DNA of 64,000 nt from Dictyostelium firmibasis (lineage: Eukaryota > Evosea > Eumycetozoa > Dictyosteliales > Dictyosteliaceae). Below, piece by piece: positions 1 through 11,743 of this stretch. Within the stretch, counting starts at the first letter, position 1; each line of letters opens with the position of its first letter. Both the position numbers and the translations under genes were made by a program. The notes beneath the pieces are model-generated. The model was given only the letters and a program-made list of their open reading frames with translations, did not search any database and had not been told where the DNA came from. The stretch spans positions 2,252,501 to 2,316,500 of the forward strand of contig CM069766.1 of the NCBI GenBank assembly GCA_036169595.1, written 5' to 3'.

Positions 1-1890
1 CTAAAGAAATCTCACCATTGATGTTTCAAATTTCTCATAAACAAAGAACATACATTGTAAAGGCAAAAGATGATAGTTCAATGAAACAATTTTTAACTTT
101 ATTAATTTCAAGAATTATATCAGTTAAAAAAATTGAAATCAATAAACTTGGTAGTACTCTTGTAGTTATAGCAAAAGTTAAAAAATTTAGCGAAGTTTTA
201 ACAAATCCATGTAAGTTTTTATTAATTAATGAATTAGTTAAATGAATGAATGAATGAATTATTATAGTAATCTAATTTTTTTTTTTATTTTTTTTTTTTT
301 TATATGTATATATATACTTAAATAGTGATTTTACCAGATAGAGTATCACCAGATATGGCAGAAGAATGGGTAAAACAAATGAAAAATTATAATGCTTCAT
401 TTAATCTTGCAGATCCATTTATTAAACAAGTTGAACAGATTTCAGAGTTTTGTAGAGGTGATGTGAAAGAATATATTGATTGGTTTGGTGGACCTGAAGG
501 ACCTCGTTTAGCAATGATTCGTTGCGAAGAGACTGTATTATCCAATTGGGTTGAATATATTAATAAAACGATTTCAGAGATTACAACCTATCAAGATAAT
601 AGATTCTTTAGAGAGGATTTTAAAGACGTTATAACTCATCTTAAAAATATGACAACTTTTATCGACTGTTACAATGATTATATGATTCATTGTAGAAAGT
701 ATAATAATAATAAACCAAATACAAAATTCTTGGAAGAGAAACAAACATTCAAAGATTATATCGAAAAATTTATACCAAAAGTTTCATCATTTAATGATGT
801 TACATTATATCAATTCTATGATAGATCAGAAATTCAAACATCTGATGGTATTGTAACTATAAATACTAGCGGTACAAAAAAACTAATCAATCAATCTGGT
901 TTAATCCCTTCATCTGCCTCAATTCAAAATATTTCAAATCTTTTAGAGAATACTACTATGGTTGATTCTAATAAATCTTTATCATCACATGAACAACAAC
1001 AACAACAACAACAACAAAAACAACAACAACAAATGATTTCAAACTCAAAAGATTGTTTTATTGGCGTATCTACAAATAATTTTAATGATGGTAATAGTGA
1101 ATATCCAACATTTAGCAGTGATTTTGATTTCATTAGTGCAAGTACTATAACTTCACCAATATTATCAAGTGAAACACCATCAAATGGTATTGTTGTTGTT
1201 GATCCAATTACACCTGGACGTGGTGGTGTTATAGCTATTGCTGATGAACTTCTTGTTATAGAGGAGCCAATTGATGAGAAATGGCATTTCGATTGCTCTA
1301 CATCAATGATTTTTAAACCACCATCTTCAGAAGATGGTAGAAATGAAGGTAGTATTAGTAAAATGTCACTTACGTTAAGTGGTGGATTCGATATGAAATG
1401 GGTATACCAATGTGGTTACTTTAAGAGTAAGAATATGGGTTCAATAGCGTGGAATGGTAAACATTGGTGTTGGTCGCATCAAAGAACAAGTTATAGAATT
1501 AAATTCGCTTGGGATTCATCGAAACAAATCTTCATTAATATACCTTTTAAATCAAGAGCTGGTGCTTCATCTTCTAATGGTACCACTGTATCTGCATCAC
1601 AATCAACTGGTAATTTACAATCTTCAATTAGCTCAATGTCATCTTTATCATCTTTAAATGGTAGTACCACTAAAAGAGGTCATCCAACTACTCTCTATCC
1701 TGATTATCAATTCAAAGATAATGTTCTCACTCCAATTATCGTTGAGGGAAGACATTGTCCATCTCTAACTTTAATTGATTCACCTTCACCAATTCCAAAT
1801 GCTTGTCTTTTAACAATTGCAATGACTCAATATATTCAAGATGCTTTAATTCATATTGGTATTGGTCCAAAGGTTTTATCAAGCAAATAA
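1..1890 (+). CDS. 5'-truncated protein with a PH-like segment and a novel C-terminal region
   Basis: The reading frame is open to the left edge, so the real start lies outside the window. Exon 1 runs to 210, an intron with a gtaagt donor spans 211-325, and exon 2 is 326-1890; the junction codon reads Leu. About 590 residues are visible. The first segment (FQISHKQRTYIVKAKDD, then a predicted helix) looks like the last strands of a pleckstrin-homology domain, which would bind phosphoinositides or proteins; this is inference. A helical region follows, then a short Gln run and Ser/Thr-rich linkers. The last 200 residues form a globular-looking region rich in Trp and Cys (for example AWNGKHWCWSHQ). 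I do not recognise that C-terminal region. The function is unknown. Confidence 0.7.
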
Positions 1891-1935
1891 ATTCAATAAT
1901 AATAATAATAATAATATAAACTTGTACATATCGAC

Positions 1936-1971
<36 letters not shown>

Positions 1972-2197
1972 ATAAAAAAATATTTGTAAAATGTAAAAAA
2001 CATAACCAATACATTGAATCTCAACCAAAATGTTTTTTTTTTTTTTAAAATTCAATTAATACCAATAATAATAATATTAATTATTTTATTTGGTAGAATT
2101 ACTCTGTATTTTTAGAATAAAATTTGGAATTTTAAAAATCCACAAAACTTATTATTTTTTTTTAATAATTTTTTTTTATTTTTTTTCCAATTTTTGT
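1891..2197. other. Convergent intergenic spacer
   Basis: AT-rich spacer between two convergent genes. It has a short AAT run at about 1897-1914 and a long A tract at about 1937-1963. I see no gene or structured element. Confidence 0.5.
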
Positions 2198-2971
2198 TTA
2201 TTTTTTATAACATTCTTCTTTTAATTCACCTAAATATGGTAATTCTCTATAATTCTCAGCGAAATCTAAACCATAACCAATGATGAAAACCATTGGGATA
2301 TCGAAACCCATGTATCTAACTGGTACGTCGACTTTGAGACCTTCTTTCTTACGAAGTAAGACAGCAGTATGAAGTGAGTTTGGATTACGATGATTTAATA
2401 ATTCCATTAAATGTTTTAAGGTCAAACCAGAGTCAACGATATCTTCAATGATTAAAACATCTTTGCCTTCGATACTAGTTCTTAAATCCATCATAATACG
2501 AATGACACCACTTGATGATGTTTCGGCACCATATGACGAAATTGACATAAACTCTAATGATACATTGGTATTTGGTAAATGAATTGAACGAACTAAATCT
2601 GACATAAAAACAAATGATCCCTTTAAAATTCCAACCAAAACTAAATTTTTACTATCTTTATAATCCTAATATTTTAAAAATAAAATAAAAATAAAAAAAA
2701 CAATCTGTTAATAATTATTTGCCAAGATATTTTTATTTTAAAATTTTAAAAAAAAAAAAATTTTTCGTTTTTTCAAATCCGACAAATCCAATATATTGAA
2801 GATTAAAAAAAAAAAAAAAAAAAAAATGTATATATATATATATGTTTTATTTAAATAATGAATTATACTTACTTGACTGATTTGTCTACCTAATTCAGAA
2901 ACTCTTTCTTTAATTTCTTTTTCAGTGTAAATAACTCTTTTAACATTTGGGTGAATTTCGCTTGTTGACAT
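2198..2971 (-). CDS. hprT: Hypoxanthine phosphoribosyltransferase
   Basis: Purine-salvage enzyme that joins hypoxanthine or guanine to PRPP to give IMP or GMP in the cytosol. Exon 1 is 2873-2971 (33 codons), the intron 2666-2872 has a gtaagt donor, and exon 2 is 2198-2665, giving 188 aa, a normal size for the family. The PRPP-binding signature VLIIEDIVDSGLT is at residues 103-115, with the acidic pair E-D as in other HPRTs. GILKGSFVF near residue 45 is the conserved N-terminal loop segment, and the C-terminal GYGLDFAENYRELPY matches the purine-binding end. It converges with the upstream gene and diverges from the AVL9-like gene across 1.1 kb. Confidence 0.93.
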
Positions 2972-4106
2972 TTTTTTTTTTTTTTTTTTTTTGTTTAGTT
3001 TATATTTTTTAAAAAAAGAACTATATGATTTGGATAGAAATGCGCTAAAAAATACAGATAGAATTGTTATATCCTATAATTTATATAAATAATTTTGTGT
3101 GGTTGGGAAAACAATTTAATTTAAAATAAAAAAAAATAAATAAATACACAAATTTTTTTTTAAAAAAAAAAAAAAAAATAAAAAAAAAAAAAAAAAATTA
3201 AAAAAATTAAAAAGCGAATTACCGAAAACGATTTTAAAATAATTTTTTTTTATTTTTTATTTTTTTTTAAATTGAACATTATATAGAAATATTGTGTTAA
3301 CTAAAGCCGACTACAATTTTGGCGAGTTATTTAATGTTTGGTATCTTTGCCTGTTATAACATACATCATTTCTATGTATTTAATGTTTTAAGATACATAT
3401 AAATTTTGTGATCCATAAACTTAAGAAAAATTTTATAATTTTATTATTAATATTATAATTCTCCATTACTTTATTGGGTAAAAAGTTCAAAAAGAAATAA
3501 TTGTTTCATTATTTATTCTCCTTTTATATTTTTTTTAAAAAAAAAAAAAACAATCACTTTATTTTAAATTTTTTTTTTCTTTTTTTTTTTTTCTTAATTT
3601 GTGTTGTTGGCAACAGACGTGGCTTTGTTTTCAATATTTAATTTATTTTTTTGTTTTTTTTATTTTTTTTTTTTTTTTTTTTCTAAAATTTATTTTTGCC
3701 ACTGGTTTAATAGTTTATTTGAATAATACTGTATTAAAATATCAAAAAAAAAAAAAAAGAGTAATAAAATTTCTGAAATAGCAAAATTACTATTTGATTA
3801 TAATAATAAAATGACACTAATTTAATAAAAAAAAAAAAAAATTTTATTGTTTTTTTTTTATTTTAATTTTTATTTTTTTTTATTTTTTTAATTTTTATTT
3901 TTTTTATATTTTTATTTTTTTTTTTATTAAAAGGGTACCAATAATTTGGGTAATAATAAAAATCTTAACAATAGAAAGCTAAAACAATACAATAAACTAA
4001 AGTAATAATATTGATAGTAATAAAATATAAAAAAAAAAAAAAACAATAATAATTTTAATAATATCTATAATAATAACTATTATAATACTGCATATTACAT
4101 TATAAA
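2972..4106. other. Divergent intergenic/promoter region
   Basis: Shared upstream region of hprT (-) and the AVL9-like gene (+). It is mostly homopolymeric A and T. A slightly more complex patch at about 3290-3440 includes TTTTGGCGAG and a 22-codon ORF starting at 3333. A T-tract-flanked patch lies at about 3600-3630. I see no convincing gene. Confidence 0.45.
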
Positions 4107-6292
4107 ATGTCAATAAATTTAATTGAATATATTGGTGTTATTGGATTTCATCATTCATTAGGACATAGAATTGAATTTCTTTATCCAGATTTGGATGAGG
4201 ATAGAAAAAAACAATACAATTGGAATTTATTACCATTCTATGGCATAGCAGATGGAGTTCATAATAGTTTTGAAGATTATACATTCTTTATAATGGAAGA
4301 GATTAATCCAACAACATCACCCTCAAAAAGGTTATATGGTCTCAGTTATTTTAAACAAAAAAATAAAAGAGATTTACCAAAACAAGCAATTACTCCCGAA
4401 GATACTCGTTCGAGTATTCAAAAATCTGTTATAATTTTAAGTAAATTTGTAACTATCCTTTTAAAATTAATTATTTAAATGAAAAAAAAAAAAAAAAACT
4501 ATAAATTAATTTTTATTTACTATTTATTTTTTCTTGGGAAAAAAAGCCAATTTTTAATTCATTTAAAACACAATTATCAAGCGCAACAATATGTTATTTT
4601 AATCAAGGTGATTTTCAAAATACAGATCTATTAGTCACATGGTTTCATGCACAAAATAACGAATTCAAAGAGAGAAACAATGAAAAATTAACTATTAATA
4701 ATAGTTTCGGATATCAAATGAATCAGGTTTTAGATAATAATATAATAAATAATAATAATAATAGCTATGATGACGATAGTAATAAATCGATACCAATTAG
4801 TTCAGATTTTTTATTTGGTTCAATGTCATTGAAAAAGTTGATAATGCATTTTGGTAGAAATAGTTTAGTTTTCTTTAAATTAATAATGTTGGAAAGAGGT
4901 GTTGTTGTATTTTGTCCACAACCTGTATCTCCAGTATCTGAGGCTATAATGAGTGTATTATCATTACATTCCAAACTATATGATCTATTAATTAGTACAA
5001 ATGAATCAATTTCGAAAGATTTTCATATTGATTGGACAACCTCAACCTCTGAAGAAATGGTTTTAAGTCAACTGGGTTTACCAATACCATTATTTAACGA
5101 TGGTAAAGACAACAACAATACAAATAGTAGTGGAGAAAAAGTCTATGGTAGTAGTGGTATGATACTACAACCATATTTACCATTACAACAAATTTCATTA
5201 CTATTACCACCTCAACAAGATAGTGGTAAAAGTTTTAATGGATTTTTAGTTGGCACAAGTAATAGTTTATTCTTAAAGAGTCCACCTTCAACTGTACATG
5301 CAATCGTTGATATACAAAATGGTGAAATTCAATTCAAAGATGAATCATTGAATAGGGTTATGGAACTAACTTCAGCAGATCGTAGATTCATCGATAATAT
5401 TTGTGATAAAGTTGAATTGTATAATAGAAATAGTAATAATGGCGCTAATAATAACAATAGTAATAATAACAATGGTGACAATGATAATACAGTTTATAAA
5501 GAAGGCTGTGATAAATGGATTAGAGATCAATTTGAAAATTATATAGTTTGTTTATTAAGCTCAATTTGTAGATTTATAAAGATTGAGGAAGGAAAGAATA
5601 TTTTGACAAATATGGATAAGTTGGCACAATATAACGATAGTTGGATACGTCTTTGGACAACCACTAAAAACTTTTACCTTTGGAGGAAACAAATGTTTCA
5701 AAATTTACCATTACCACAATTAAATTATCCAGTTCATCCATCGGGACCGCCCTCTGATATGTTGGATAAATTTCAAGATAAATTAACTGCTTCAATTAAA
5801 GACTTACAACCATTAACAAATCAATTCTCTCAATTATTTTCATTTACCTCTTCTTTTATACGTAATCAAATTAATAACAATAGTGTCAACAATAATAAAA
5901 ATAATAATAATAATAATACCAATAATAATGATAATAATAATAGTTACGATAGTATTGATGAAGAACAAAAACAACAACAACAAATTAATAACACACATAT
6001 ATTAAAGAGTAGTTATAGCCAAGAAATTTTCAGTAACGATAGTATGGGATCAACCTATACAACATGGAGTAAAGTTCAAGAGAACGGAATAATTGCAGCA
6101 ACTAAGGCTGTATCAGCGGTTAAACCATTGGTTAATTCAAGCAAAACAATGGCAAGACAATTCTCTAGTCAATTAATGAATTATATCGCGCCTCATCCTT
6201 CAGAGATTCCACACTTGGACCAAAATTACCAAGATAATTCTATGTTTGAATCACAAGCAAATAATGAGTATGATTTCATTGGAAATTACTAC

Positions 6293-6356
<64 letters not shown>

Positions 6357-6592
6357 TTAATAATAATAATAGCAATAATAATAATTCAAATGATGAAACC
6401 TATACATTGGATTCAACATCTACCACTACTACTACAACTTCTACTGATGTCACAAAATCATCATCTACTAAAATTGTTGGTATTATTTCGGCTAATAATG
6501 ATGAAAATGAAGGAAGTGTAAATGGAATAAGTTCTGAAAAGAAATCTTATCAGTTACCATCCGACACCAGAGATGATTCATATGAACTTTAA
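4107..6592 (+). CDS. AVL9-family (DENN-like) late secretory pathway protein
   Basis: Exon 1 is 4107-4448, the intron 4449-4546 has a gtaact donor, and exon 2 is 4547-6592; both ends are in phase 0, giving 795 aa. The N-terminus (IGVIGFHHSLGHRIEFLYP, then LPFYGIADGVHN and YGLSYF) matches the start of AVL9 proteins. Across the junction, QKSVIILSKF reads into PIFNSFKTQLSSATICYF as in human AVL9, which fixes the splice. LKKLIMHFGRNSLVFFKLIM and VMSVLSL-like segments complete the DENN-type core. AVL9 acts in post-Golgi secretory traffic in yeast and in cell migration in animals. Asn-rich inserts are near residues 420-450, 590-600 and 705-745, the last being a run of more than 20 Asn codons. The C-terminal 150 residues are low complexity. 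Confidence 0.82.
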
Positions 6593-7984
6593 TAACAATA
6601 AATAATAGTAATAGTAATCAATATTTTTTTTTTTTAAAAAAATAATTTTAAAATAAAAAAAACAACAAAAAATATTAAACTAATAAAATAAATTAAATTG
6701 ATTTATTTTATTTACTATTTAAAATATCTTCGACTCCACTTTTTTTTTTTTTTTTTTTCCTCTCATATAATCTCGTAATTAATTTTTTATTATTATAATA
6801 TTGGTTAAATTACTCTGATTTTGTTATTTTATTGTGTCGCCATTATTTGATTATCAATTTAAAAATAGAAAAAAAAAAAAAAAAACAAAAGTAATATTGG
6901 AATAATATGGCATATATAGTATATTGACCACTAATTATTCATATAAATTTCAAAAAAAATTTTAAAAAAATAAATAAAAAGGTTTGGAATGTGTTCTGAA
7001 AAAAATGTTTGTCTCGCCACATTTTGGTGTTTTAGATTGTAATCAAGATAATTCAATCTTTGCAACGACCGTTCTGGATTTTATGAAAAATTAAAAAAAA
7101 TTTAAAAAAAAAAATTATTTTAAATAATTACTTTTTTTTTTTTTATTTTTTTATTTTTATTTATTTTTTTTTTATTTTTCTTATATTTAATTTTTATTTT
7201 TTTTTAGTTTTACAAAAAATCGTACATTTGGCTTTTTGACTTTTTATTTTTTTATTTTTTTTTATTTTTTATTTTTTTTTTTTTTTTAACAAGCAACTAT
7301 TTTCCCTTTTTCCTTTTTTATTTATTTATTTTTTTTATTTTTTTATTTTTTTATTTTTTTATATTTTTTTATATTTTTTCATTTAAACTACAAATCTTAA
7401 ATTACTATTTTTATATTTTTAATATTTATTTTAATTTTTTTTTTTTTCTCCCTCACAAACCACCTTTCACACACACACACACACACACACCTCATACCTC
7501 TTGTCTCACACACGCCACAAAATATAATAAACAGAAATAATAATTTTATAATAATTTTATTTACAAATAATAGAAATCTTGTTTATATAAAAAATCATTA
7601 ATCCATTTTTCTTTTATATAAACAAATTATTTATATTATTTAATTTTTTAAAAATAAAAAATTTTTTTTTAAAAAATTAAAATATAAAATAAAATTTTTT
7701 TTTTTTTTTTTTATAAAAAAATTAAATAAAAAAATAAAACAAAAAGCATTGGGTTAACAAAACAAAAACGACACCACCAAAAATAATAAATAATAATTAT
7801 TATAAAAAAAAATCAAAAAAATAAAAAAATAAAAAAAAAAGACAAAAAATTTTTTTGAAAAAAAAAAAAAAAAAATATAAAGAAATTTTTTTTTTTTTTT
7901 ACAGTAATAATAATTAGTAATATTAATAGTAGTACAATACAATAATAATAATAATAATAATAATAATATTATATTTTTAAAAAA
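6593..7984. other. Intergenic region with C-rich CACA tract
   Basis: 1.4 kb of mainly T-rich and A-rich sequence upstream of the phosphatase gene. Two patches stand out: 6995-7080, which has normal complexity (TGTCTCGCCACATTTTGGTG), and 7450-7520, a C-rich block with a (CA)n run followed by CTCATACCTC. The latter may be a promoter or 5' UTR element. No ORF looks coding. Confidence 0.45.
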
Positions 7985-9821
7985 ATGAGTGCTCCACAAT
8001 TCGAAGAAATAGAACCAGTAATTGGGACCTCGACAATTAAAATTAATAACCAACCAGGAAGTAGTATGGATCATCTATATCATTATATGACAAGTTTATT
8101 TGTTATTTTATTTGTTATATCATTTATAATAACCCATAATTTTACATTTCTCGTACTGACCATTCTCTCATTTCTTTATTTGTGTTTTCCCTTATTTTCC
8201 ATACTTTTTTATTCTACTACCAAAGGTATTAATTTGGAAGCAATATCAAATTTTAGGTCATTAGGTGGTTTACCAATTGGAGAGTAATTATAAAATTTAA
8301 TAATAATATAACCATAATAATAAAAACAAAAAAAAATTAATAAATTTTTTAACAAACATAAAATAATTTTTTTCAAAAAGTGGTCAAAATGTAGTTAGAC
8401 CTGGAGTAGTATGTAGATCAGCAGGTCCAACAAATGCAACAGTCAGCGATGAATTTTGGTTATTAGAAGTATTAAATATAAAGACATTAATAGATTTAAG
8501 AACATCATGGGAAAACAAAACTATATCACCAGTCAGAAAATTTGAAGATAATTTCATACAATATTCAATAAAGGATGATGGTAGACCGTCACCACCACCA
8601 CCATCTCAACAACCACAGGTTAGTAGTGAATTGGCAAATTCAAAAGGTGGTTTAAGTAGTAGTGGTATTGACAACAATAACAATAACAATAACAATAACA
8701 ATAACAATAACAATAACAATAACAATAACAATAACAATAACAATAACAATAACAATAACAATAATAATAATAATAATAATAATAACAATAACAACAATAA
8801 TAGTAATAAAAATAATAATTTAGGTGGCGGTTTAGGTAATAGTAGTAATAATAAAAGTCCAAATTTAACAAGTAGTAATAATGGTGTAAGTTTAAGAAAG
8901 TCAAGCGGTGCAATTCCAGTAGCAATAGAAAGAAAGAATGAGAAAGAGAAGGATATGGAAGAGCAAAGAAATGGTATTTTATGGAGAATTTACAATAGAA
9001 ATCTCACACCAGAGGAATTAACAAAGTTACGTTCTCACAGTAGTGGTGTACTAAGAAAGCGTTTTTGTATACCATTGATTAACAATAAATTTTTTTTAGA
9101 GGGCGTTTATGCAACCGCTCCAAACGATACAAAATTAAAATGTAATGCAGCTCGTTACCTCTTATTTAATGATCAAATAGGTGGTTACATGCTAATGAAT
9201 CATTTAAATGATTTGGGTATCATAGAGATGTACAAATTGACATTGATTTTCACCAAAGAGGAAATCCTTACAATTTTTAGAATACTAAAGAATCCAGATA
9301 ACTATCCAATTATGTACTATTGTTCATTGGGTAAAGATCGTACCGGTATGGTATCAGCATTACTCTTGTCGGCTTTGGGCGTACCAAGACAAATGGTCAT
9401 TGATGATTATGCCAAGTCTGAAGCAAACATTGCACCATTCATTGAACAAATCAAGAGATACTTTACTCGTGTGGGTTTAGCAAAGGATGAGTTTGTAAGA
9501 TCTCATCGTTGGACAATGGAGGGTCTTTTGACTTGGATTGACAAAATGTTTGGTGGTGTTCCAGGCTATCTTGATAACATTGGTTTCTCCTACCAAGAAC
9601 AAGAGGAACTCAAAGCAAATCTCATCGTCTCCAAAGAGGAATATGATAGCTATTTGAATGAGGTTTCAAAGATGACTGACCTCCAAAAAAGACATGACGA
9701 ATATGTACAATTACAAAAATCAAAGAAATCCCCTCCAAAACTTTTCACATCCGCCAGTCCAAGATTTTGGAGACGTCTCTCATTTTCAAGAGATTTACAA
9801 TTTAATGATAACTCAAGATAA
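7985..9821 (+). CDS. Membrane-anchored tyrosine phosphatase (Y_phosphatase3 type)
   Basis: Exon 1 is 7985-8283, intron 8284-8380, exon 2 8381-9821, giving 579 aa. Residues about 30-77 hold two hydrophobic segments, predicted to anchor the protein in a membrane. NFRSLGGLPIGDGQNVVRPG, read across the splice, is the N-terminal signature of the Y_phosphatase3 family (bacterial and fungal PTP/lipid phosphatases). LDLRTSWEN is the downstream conserved segment. The catalytic P-loop C-S-L-G-K-D-R-T-G has Cys414 and Arg420. An array encoding about 45 Asn (8671-8810) and a Ser/Asn linker are inserted between the two halves of the catalytic domain, a common amoeba feature. Substrate (phosphotyrosine or phosphoinositide) cannot be told from sequence. 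A coding-like repeat follows the stop; see findings. Confidence 0.85.
8671..8812 (+). repeat. (AACAAT)n / (AAT)n polyasparagine array
   Basis: Hexamer AACAAT repeated about 16 times, then pure AAT and mixed Asn codons, inside the phosphatase ORF. The alternation of the two Asn codons is unusual here; most Asn runs in the window are pure AAT. Confidence 0.9.
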
Positions 9822-10296
9822 AAAAAAAACAATTTAATGAAAATAAAAAAAAAAAAAATAACTACACAAATTCAAATATAAATACAGATGCAAATATAAA
9901 TACAACAGATGCAAATATAAATATAAATACAAATATAAATACAAATACAAATACAAATACAAATACAAATATTAGTAATGAATAATAACAACCCTCAACA
10001 TTTTTTCTTCAAATACATATAAATTCTTTTTTTATTTATTAATAGCGCTTTAAAATTTAAAAAAAAGATATTTTTTATTGAAAAAATAATAAAAAAAAAT
10101 CATTGAATGTAAATTTTTTCTATTTTTTTGGGAAAAGACGCAATATTTGCATTTTTTCAAAAAAATTTAATTTTTAATTTTTTTTTTTTTTAATAAATTT
10201 TAATTTAAATTTTTTTATTTTTTATTTTTTCTTTAATAAAAATTTATTTTCATCCATTTAATTTCAATTTAAAACAAATAATTCAATAAAACAATA
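9822..10296. other. Spacer with (AATATAAATAC)-type coding-like repeat
   Basis: Positions 9860-9985 hold an imperfect repeat of AATATAAATACAGATGCA units, then (AAATAC)n. It reads as an open Asn-Ile-Asn-Thr frame ending at a stop near 9985. The rest is AT-rich spacer and the T-rich upstream region of the next gene. Confidence 0.6.
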
Positions 10297-10737
10297 ATGG
10301 GTCTTAAAAATATGAGTAATTTAGAAGATGATAACGATGATGAAAATTACGTTGGTGAAGATTCAAATATATTAAATATTTTAGACAGAATTGACACCAA
10401 TATAGTGCTTGCAAAGAATAATGTAGTTCAACCATTAAAAACTTCAAAAGGTGATAACAAAGTTGAAAAACCAACAGACGATGGGTCAAATACAGAAATA
10501 AAGGTTCCATCTTCTGTTTATAAAAAACCAGAGGAACCTCAGATTACCACAATCGGCTCAATGTATGCAATAAATAGTACTTCAAAACCTACACCAAAAC
10601 CTAATAATAGTAATATTACAAAACAAAATCCAAATAAAACAGCAACTTTGAATCCAAATAATACAACCCCTACACATCCAACCCCTACAAATCCATTACC
10701 TTCCATTAATGGCACTAAATTAATAGATTTGGATTGA
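10297..10737 (+). CDS. Small low-complexity acidic/Pro-Thr protein, function unknown
   Basis: Single-exon ORF of 146 aa with Dictyostelium codon use and an A-rich sequence before ATG (caataATG). The N-terminal 60 residues are acidic, with a predicted helix ([20 protein letters not shown]). The C-terminal half is Thr/Pro/Asn-rich and ends in LIDLD, with repeats such as [11 protein letters not shown]. There are no membrane segments or catalytic motifs. Its composition suggests a disordered adaptor or regulator. I do not recognise a family. Confidence 0.65.
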   Translation: MGLKNMSNLEDDNDDENYVGEDSNILNILDRIDTNIVLAKNNVVQPLKTSKGDNKVEKPTDDGSNTEIKVPSSVYKKPEEPQITTIGSMYAINSTSKPTPKPNNSNITKQNPNKTATLNPNNTTPTHPTPTNPLPSINGTKLIDLD

Positions 10738-11373
10738 ACCTATTCTTTTTAACATTTTGTAAATTAATTTATTCACTAAAAGAAAATAATAAAAAAAATT
10801 TAGTATAACTATTTTAATTTTTAAAACAAATATCATTTGTAAATATTAATAGAATTTGTTTTTTTTGTTTGTAAACATCAAAAAGAATAGGATTATTATT
10901 TTAAATATATTAGATTCAAATATTTATCAATAAAAAATGATAGAAATATATTTTAAACAGAATCATAAAAAAAAAAAAAAAAAATATATAGAATAAATCC
11001 ATAAAATATATATATCTAAATAATAAAGTAACTAAGTTCAATTTAATTACCACTATTTATTATTTAATTTTTAATTTTAATTGTATTATTTTTTGTAAAA
11101 GAAAAAAGTGACATGGTAGGATTTGTTTTTTATAAATATGCTGCATCACAAACATTTTTTACAATTTACTAAAACAAATTATAATAATTTATAAAATCTT
11201 TAAAAACAAAGCCACTTAGCGGAGTGTCAAAGATTTCAATCCTCTTTTTTTTTTTTTGAATTAATTTTTTTTTATTTTTTTATTTTTTTTTGAAACTATT
11301 GTGGTTTTTTTTTTTTATTTTTTTTATAATTCAGATATTTTTATTTTTCAAACTAATAATTTTTTTAAACAAT
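10738..11373. other. Intergenic spacer
   Basis: AT-rich. A patch at 11207-11245 has higher GC and a small inverted repeat (CACT-TAGCGG-AGTG). No gene is recognised; the patch lies about 150 nt upstream of the micro-exon gene and may be part of its promoter. Confidence 0.4.
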
Positions 11374-11622
11374 ATGGGTATAATTCTTTCTTTTTTTTAA
11401 AAATAATCATTTTTTAAATATTTTTTATTAATTTTTTTATTTGTTTTTCTTTATATTTTCGGGAAAATTTAAGGATTTCCATTTTTACCAGGTCCATCTA
11501 GTGGCCAAAATAAACAAGGTCCACATGTATATTATGTTTACAATACTCAATCCATCCCAAAGCAATCTTCATCAAACACAAACACACAAATGGGAAACTC
11601 AAGAACAATTATGGGTCCATAA
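11374..11622 (+). CDS. Putative 50-aa protein with a 4-nt first exon
   Basis: Proposed exons are 11374-11377 (ATGG) and 11474-11622. The intron starts GTATAATTC and ends TTTAAG. The joined frame gives Met-Gly followed by FPFLPGPSSGQNKQGPHVYY and ends NSRTIMGP. GC content and codon choice jump from intron to exon at exactly this acceptor, and no other upstream ATG joins in frame. The protein is rich in Gly, Pro, Gln and Ser with a Tyr-Tyr-Val-Tyr centre. There is no family match from memory. A new N-terminal Met-Gly could allow N-myristoylation, but the following residues (Phe, Pro) are unfavourable. The exon 2 coding call is fairly firm; the micro-exon is inference. Confidence 0.5.
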
Positions 11623-11743
11623 ACATCATTCTAATTAAATAAAATGATCATCATATTATAATTACCTTTCTTATAATAATAATTATTTATTAGGTACCTT
11701 TTGAAATTTTTTTATTTGTTTCTTTTGTGTAGTTTTTTTGAAT

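Noticed and set aside
3599-3781. 60-codon plus-strand ORF
   Set aside because: Made of T and A tracts (polyPhe/polyLys); no splice or homologue support.
10304-10510. Antisense 68-codon ORF
   Set aside because: Shadow of the 10297-10737 gene.
11210-11245. tRNA-like patch with CACTTAGCGGAGTG
   Set aside because: No B-box (GGTTCGA) or cloverleaf could be drawn; only a short hairpin.
11441-11638. 65-codon ORF overlapping the micro-exon gene
   Set aside because: Another frame of the same exon; the 11474-11622 frame has better codon usage and a valid acceptor.
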